In this document: piece after piece, positions 14,654 through 16,155 of the stretch
How positions within the stretch are numbered: position 1 is the stretch's first letter
How the letters are laid out: each line of letters begins with the position of its first letter
Assembly (NCBI GenBank): GCA_002344205.1
Contig: DDSZ01000012.1
Location: forward strand, 1-16,155
From: Opitutaceae bacterium UBA2377
Lineage (GTDB): Bacteria > Verrucomicrobiota > Verrucomicrobiia > Opitutales > Opitutaceae
Reading direction: 5' to 3'
Length of the DNA: 16,155 bases
The notes under the pieces: model-generated
Told to the model about the DNA's origin: nothing
Databases searched by the model: none
Seen by the model: only the letters and a program-made list of their open reading frames with translations
Made by a program: the position numbers and the translations under genes

Positions 14654-16155
14654 TCAGTGATTCGCGTCGCCGTAGCGGCTCTTGAAGGCGCTGCGCTGCT
14701 CGGCGCTGCCCACCACCACGAGCTCCGCGCCCGCCTCGAGCACCGAGGTCGATCGCAGCTCGGTGTCGAGCTCGGCGCCGCTGCCCATGGCCACGACGAT
14801 GAGCCCCGTCTCACGCCCGATGCCGCTCTCGCCGAGCGTCTTGCCGGCGAGCGATCGCGGCACGTGGAGGATGTCCAGGTCGACGCCCTCTCCGAGGATC
14901 ACCGGCTCGCGCGACTGCATGAAGCTCAACAGATAGCGTACGCCCAGCGTCGTGTAGCTCAAGACGAAGTCCGCTCCCGCGCGGTGGATCGACTCGATGT
15001 TCCGCTCGTGCGTGATGCGGCTCACGATGTGTACGTCGGGCCTGAGCTTGCGGCAGTAGACGGCGAGGTAGATGTTCGTCGCGTCGTCGTTCGCGCTCAG
15101 GATCACGTTCGAGGCCTCCATCAAGCCTGCCTCCTCGAGCACGTGCAGATCGGCCGCGTCTCCGATGACCACGCGGTCGGCGACCTCCTCGACGCGCCCC
15201 TGGTAGACCTTGCTGCGCTCGACGACGTTCACCGGGATGCCCCTCGCCTTGAGCGCCCTCGCGGCGGCGCGGCCCACCTTGCCGCCGCCGATCACGACGA
15301 CCGGCGCGATCTCGGCCGTCGGCTCCCCGACGAGCGCGTCGAGCGTCGCGAGCTGCTCTTCGCGGCCGACGAGCACGGCGATGTGCTCGTCGGCGAGCAC
15401 GGCGTCGGGGCGCGCAGGCAGGAGCCTGCCTCGCTGCCAGGTGCCGACGAGGTTCACGCCCGTGTGCTTGCGCAGGTTCGTCTCGCGGATCGTCTTGCCG
15501 ACCAGCTCGGTGCCGTGGAGAGCGAGCTCGGCCACGCGCAGCGCGCCGAGCGTGCCGATCTGGTTCGTGCGCGAGCCACCCACGGCGACGCGCGCGGCGA
15601 GGTGCGCGCCGAGCTTGTGTTTGAGAGGCAGCACCAGGTCGGCGCCGGCGAGGCCCAGGATGTCGACGGCGTCGCGATCCTCGACGATCCCGACCAGCGG
15701 CACCTTCGGGCAGTGCTCGCGCACCGTGAGCGCCACGTTGGTGTTCTCGGCGTCGCCCAGGTTCGAGACGACGAGCTGCGCGACCTCGGCGCGCGCCGCG
15801 CGGTAGGTCTGCACGTTGTCGACGTCGCCCGACATGACCCGGAAGCCCTCTCCGACGAGCTGTGCGGCCTTCGCAGGGTCGGGCTCGAGCACGACGTAGG
15901 GGATGCCGTGCACGTCGAGCCGGGCCACGAAGCCGCGCGCGATGTCGTCGAGCGAGGTGATCACGACGTGCCCCTTCGTCTCGGGCGGCAGCTCGCGCGG
16001 GGCGCGCAGGTGGATCTGCGCCTCGACCCACGGAGCGTAGAAGTAGCGGATGAACATGAAGGGCAGCACCGTGAGCAAGAGCACGACGCCCGTGAGCAGC
16101 ACGAGGATCGAGAAGGCGCGCCCGAGATCCGTCTGGAAGGTGATGTCGCCGAAGC
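14654..16155 (-). CDS. Potassium channel with tandem RCK (TrkA-N/TrkA-C) domains, 5' end beyond the window
   Basis: The frame is open to the window edge, leaving 499 complete codons plus stop. The first visible residues, FGDITFQTDLGRAFSI, are the end of a K+ selectivity filter (expected Gly-Phe-Gly-Asp), followed by the inner pore helix LVLLTGVVLLLTVLPFMFI. A first RCK domain begins at KGHVVITSLDDIARG. It is followed by a TrkA-C-like module (GTELVGKTIRETNL). A second RCK domain has an intact nucleotide-binding loop, VVVIGGGKVGRAAARAL, and a second TrkA-C module ends the protein. It should be an inner-membrane, ligand-gated K+ channel resembling the tandem-RCK type such as Geobacter GsuK. A GTG at 16102 would delete the pore and is not the start. 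The first transmembrane helix and true start lie beyond 16155. Confidence 0.93.
   Translation of the reverse strand, partial: FGDITFQTDLGRAFSILVLLTGVVLLLTVLPFMFIRYFYAPWVEAQIHLRAPRELPPETKGHVVITSLDDIARGFVARLDVHGIPYVVLEPDPAKAAQLVGEGFRVMSGDVDNVQTYRAARAEVAQLVVSNLGDAENTNVALTVREHCPKVPLVGIVEDRDAVDILGLAGADLVLPLKHKLGAHLAARVAVGGSRTNQIGTLGALRVAELALHGTELVGKTIRETNLRKHTGVNLVGTWQRGRLLPARPDAVLADEHIAVLVGREEQLATLDALVGEPTAEIAPVVVIGGGKVGRAAARALKARGIPVNVVERSKVYQGRVEEVADRVVIGDAADLHVLEEAGLMEASNVILSANDDATNIYLAVYCRKLRPDVHIVSRITHERNIESIHRAGADFVLSYTTLGVRYLLSFMQSREPVILGEGVDLDILHVPRSLAGKTLGESGIGRETGLIVVAMGSGAELDTELRSTSVLEAGAELVVVGSAEQRSAFKSRYGDANH

Overview
The window is uniformly very GC-rich, densely coded DNA with strong G/C third-position bias. 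It carries myxobacterial hallmarks: a MYXO-CTERM-like surface sorting tag, PEGA domains, cysteine-rich Sel1-repeat proteins, kelch repeats followed by Cys-rich segments, and Ala/Ser/Pro-rich linkers after signal peptides. It most likely comes from a Myxococcota chromosome, probably Polyangiales. No integrase, transposase, CRISPR array, phage gene or compositional break is visible, so it reads as ordinary chromosome rather than a mobile island. No gene-free gap exceeds about 130 bases.

Layout. (1) 1-185: a complete tRNA-Pro(CGG) gene on the minus strand with a good sigma70-type promoter, divergent from the next gene. (2) 186-1280 (+): an Old Yellow Enzyme family flavin oxidoreductase. (3) 1363-2907 (-): a cysteine-rich Sel1-repeat lipoprotein, convergent with it. 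(4) 3036-7224 (-): a tightly overlapping three-gene operon. It encodes, in transcription order, a lipoprotein joining a beta-propeller to a di-heme cytochrome c peroxidase-like domain, a small secreted protein of unknown family, and a second Sel1-like envelope protein. (5) 7337-8485 (+): a class I/II PLP aminotransferase, divergent from the operon across a short intergenic region with a 10-bp inverted repeat. (6) 8523-14234 (+): a 1903-codon ORF. Its first two thirds is a kelch/E-set/Cys-rich surface protein ending in a MYXO-CTERM-like tag. Its last third is a complete TPR/PEGA/outer-membrane-barrel protein with its own signal peptide, joined in frame with no stop between. (7) 14257-14610 (-): a membrane-anchored rhodanese. 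(8) 14654-16155 (-): a potassium channel with tandem RCK domains, cut by the window edge in its selectivity filter.

Most of the proteins are predicted to act in the envelope. The operon at 3036-7224 looks like a secreted redox or scaffolding module with no recognised pathway. The most unusual feature is the junction at 12348-12509, where a C-terminal sorting tag and an N-terminal signal peptide share one arginine cluster. The topology would allow a single polypeptide to be split by two membrane proteases into two separate surface proteins. A lost stop codon, an assembly error or an internal GTG start are the simpler alternatives.
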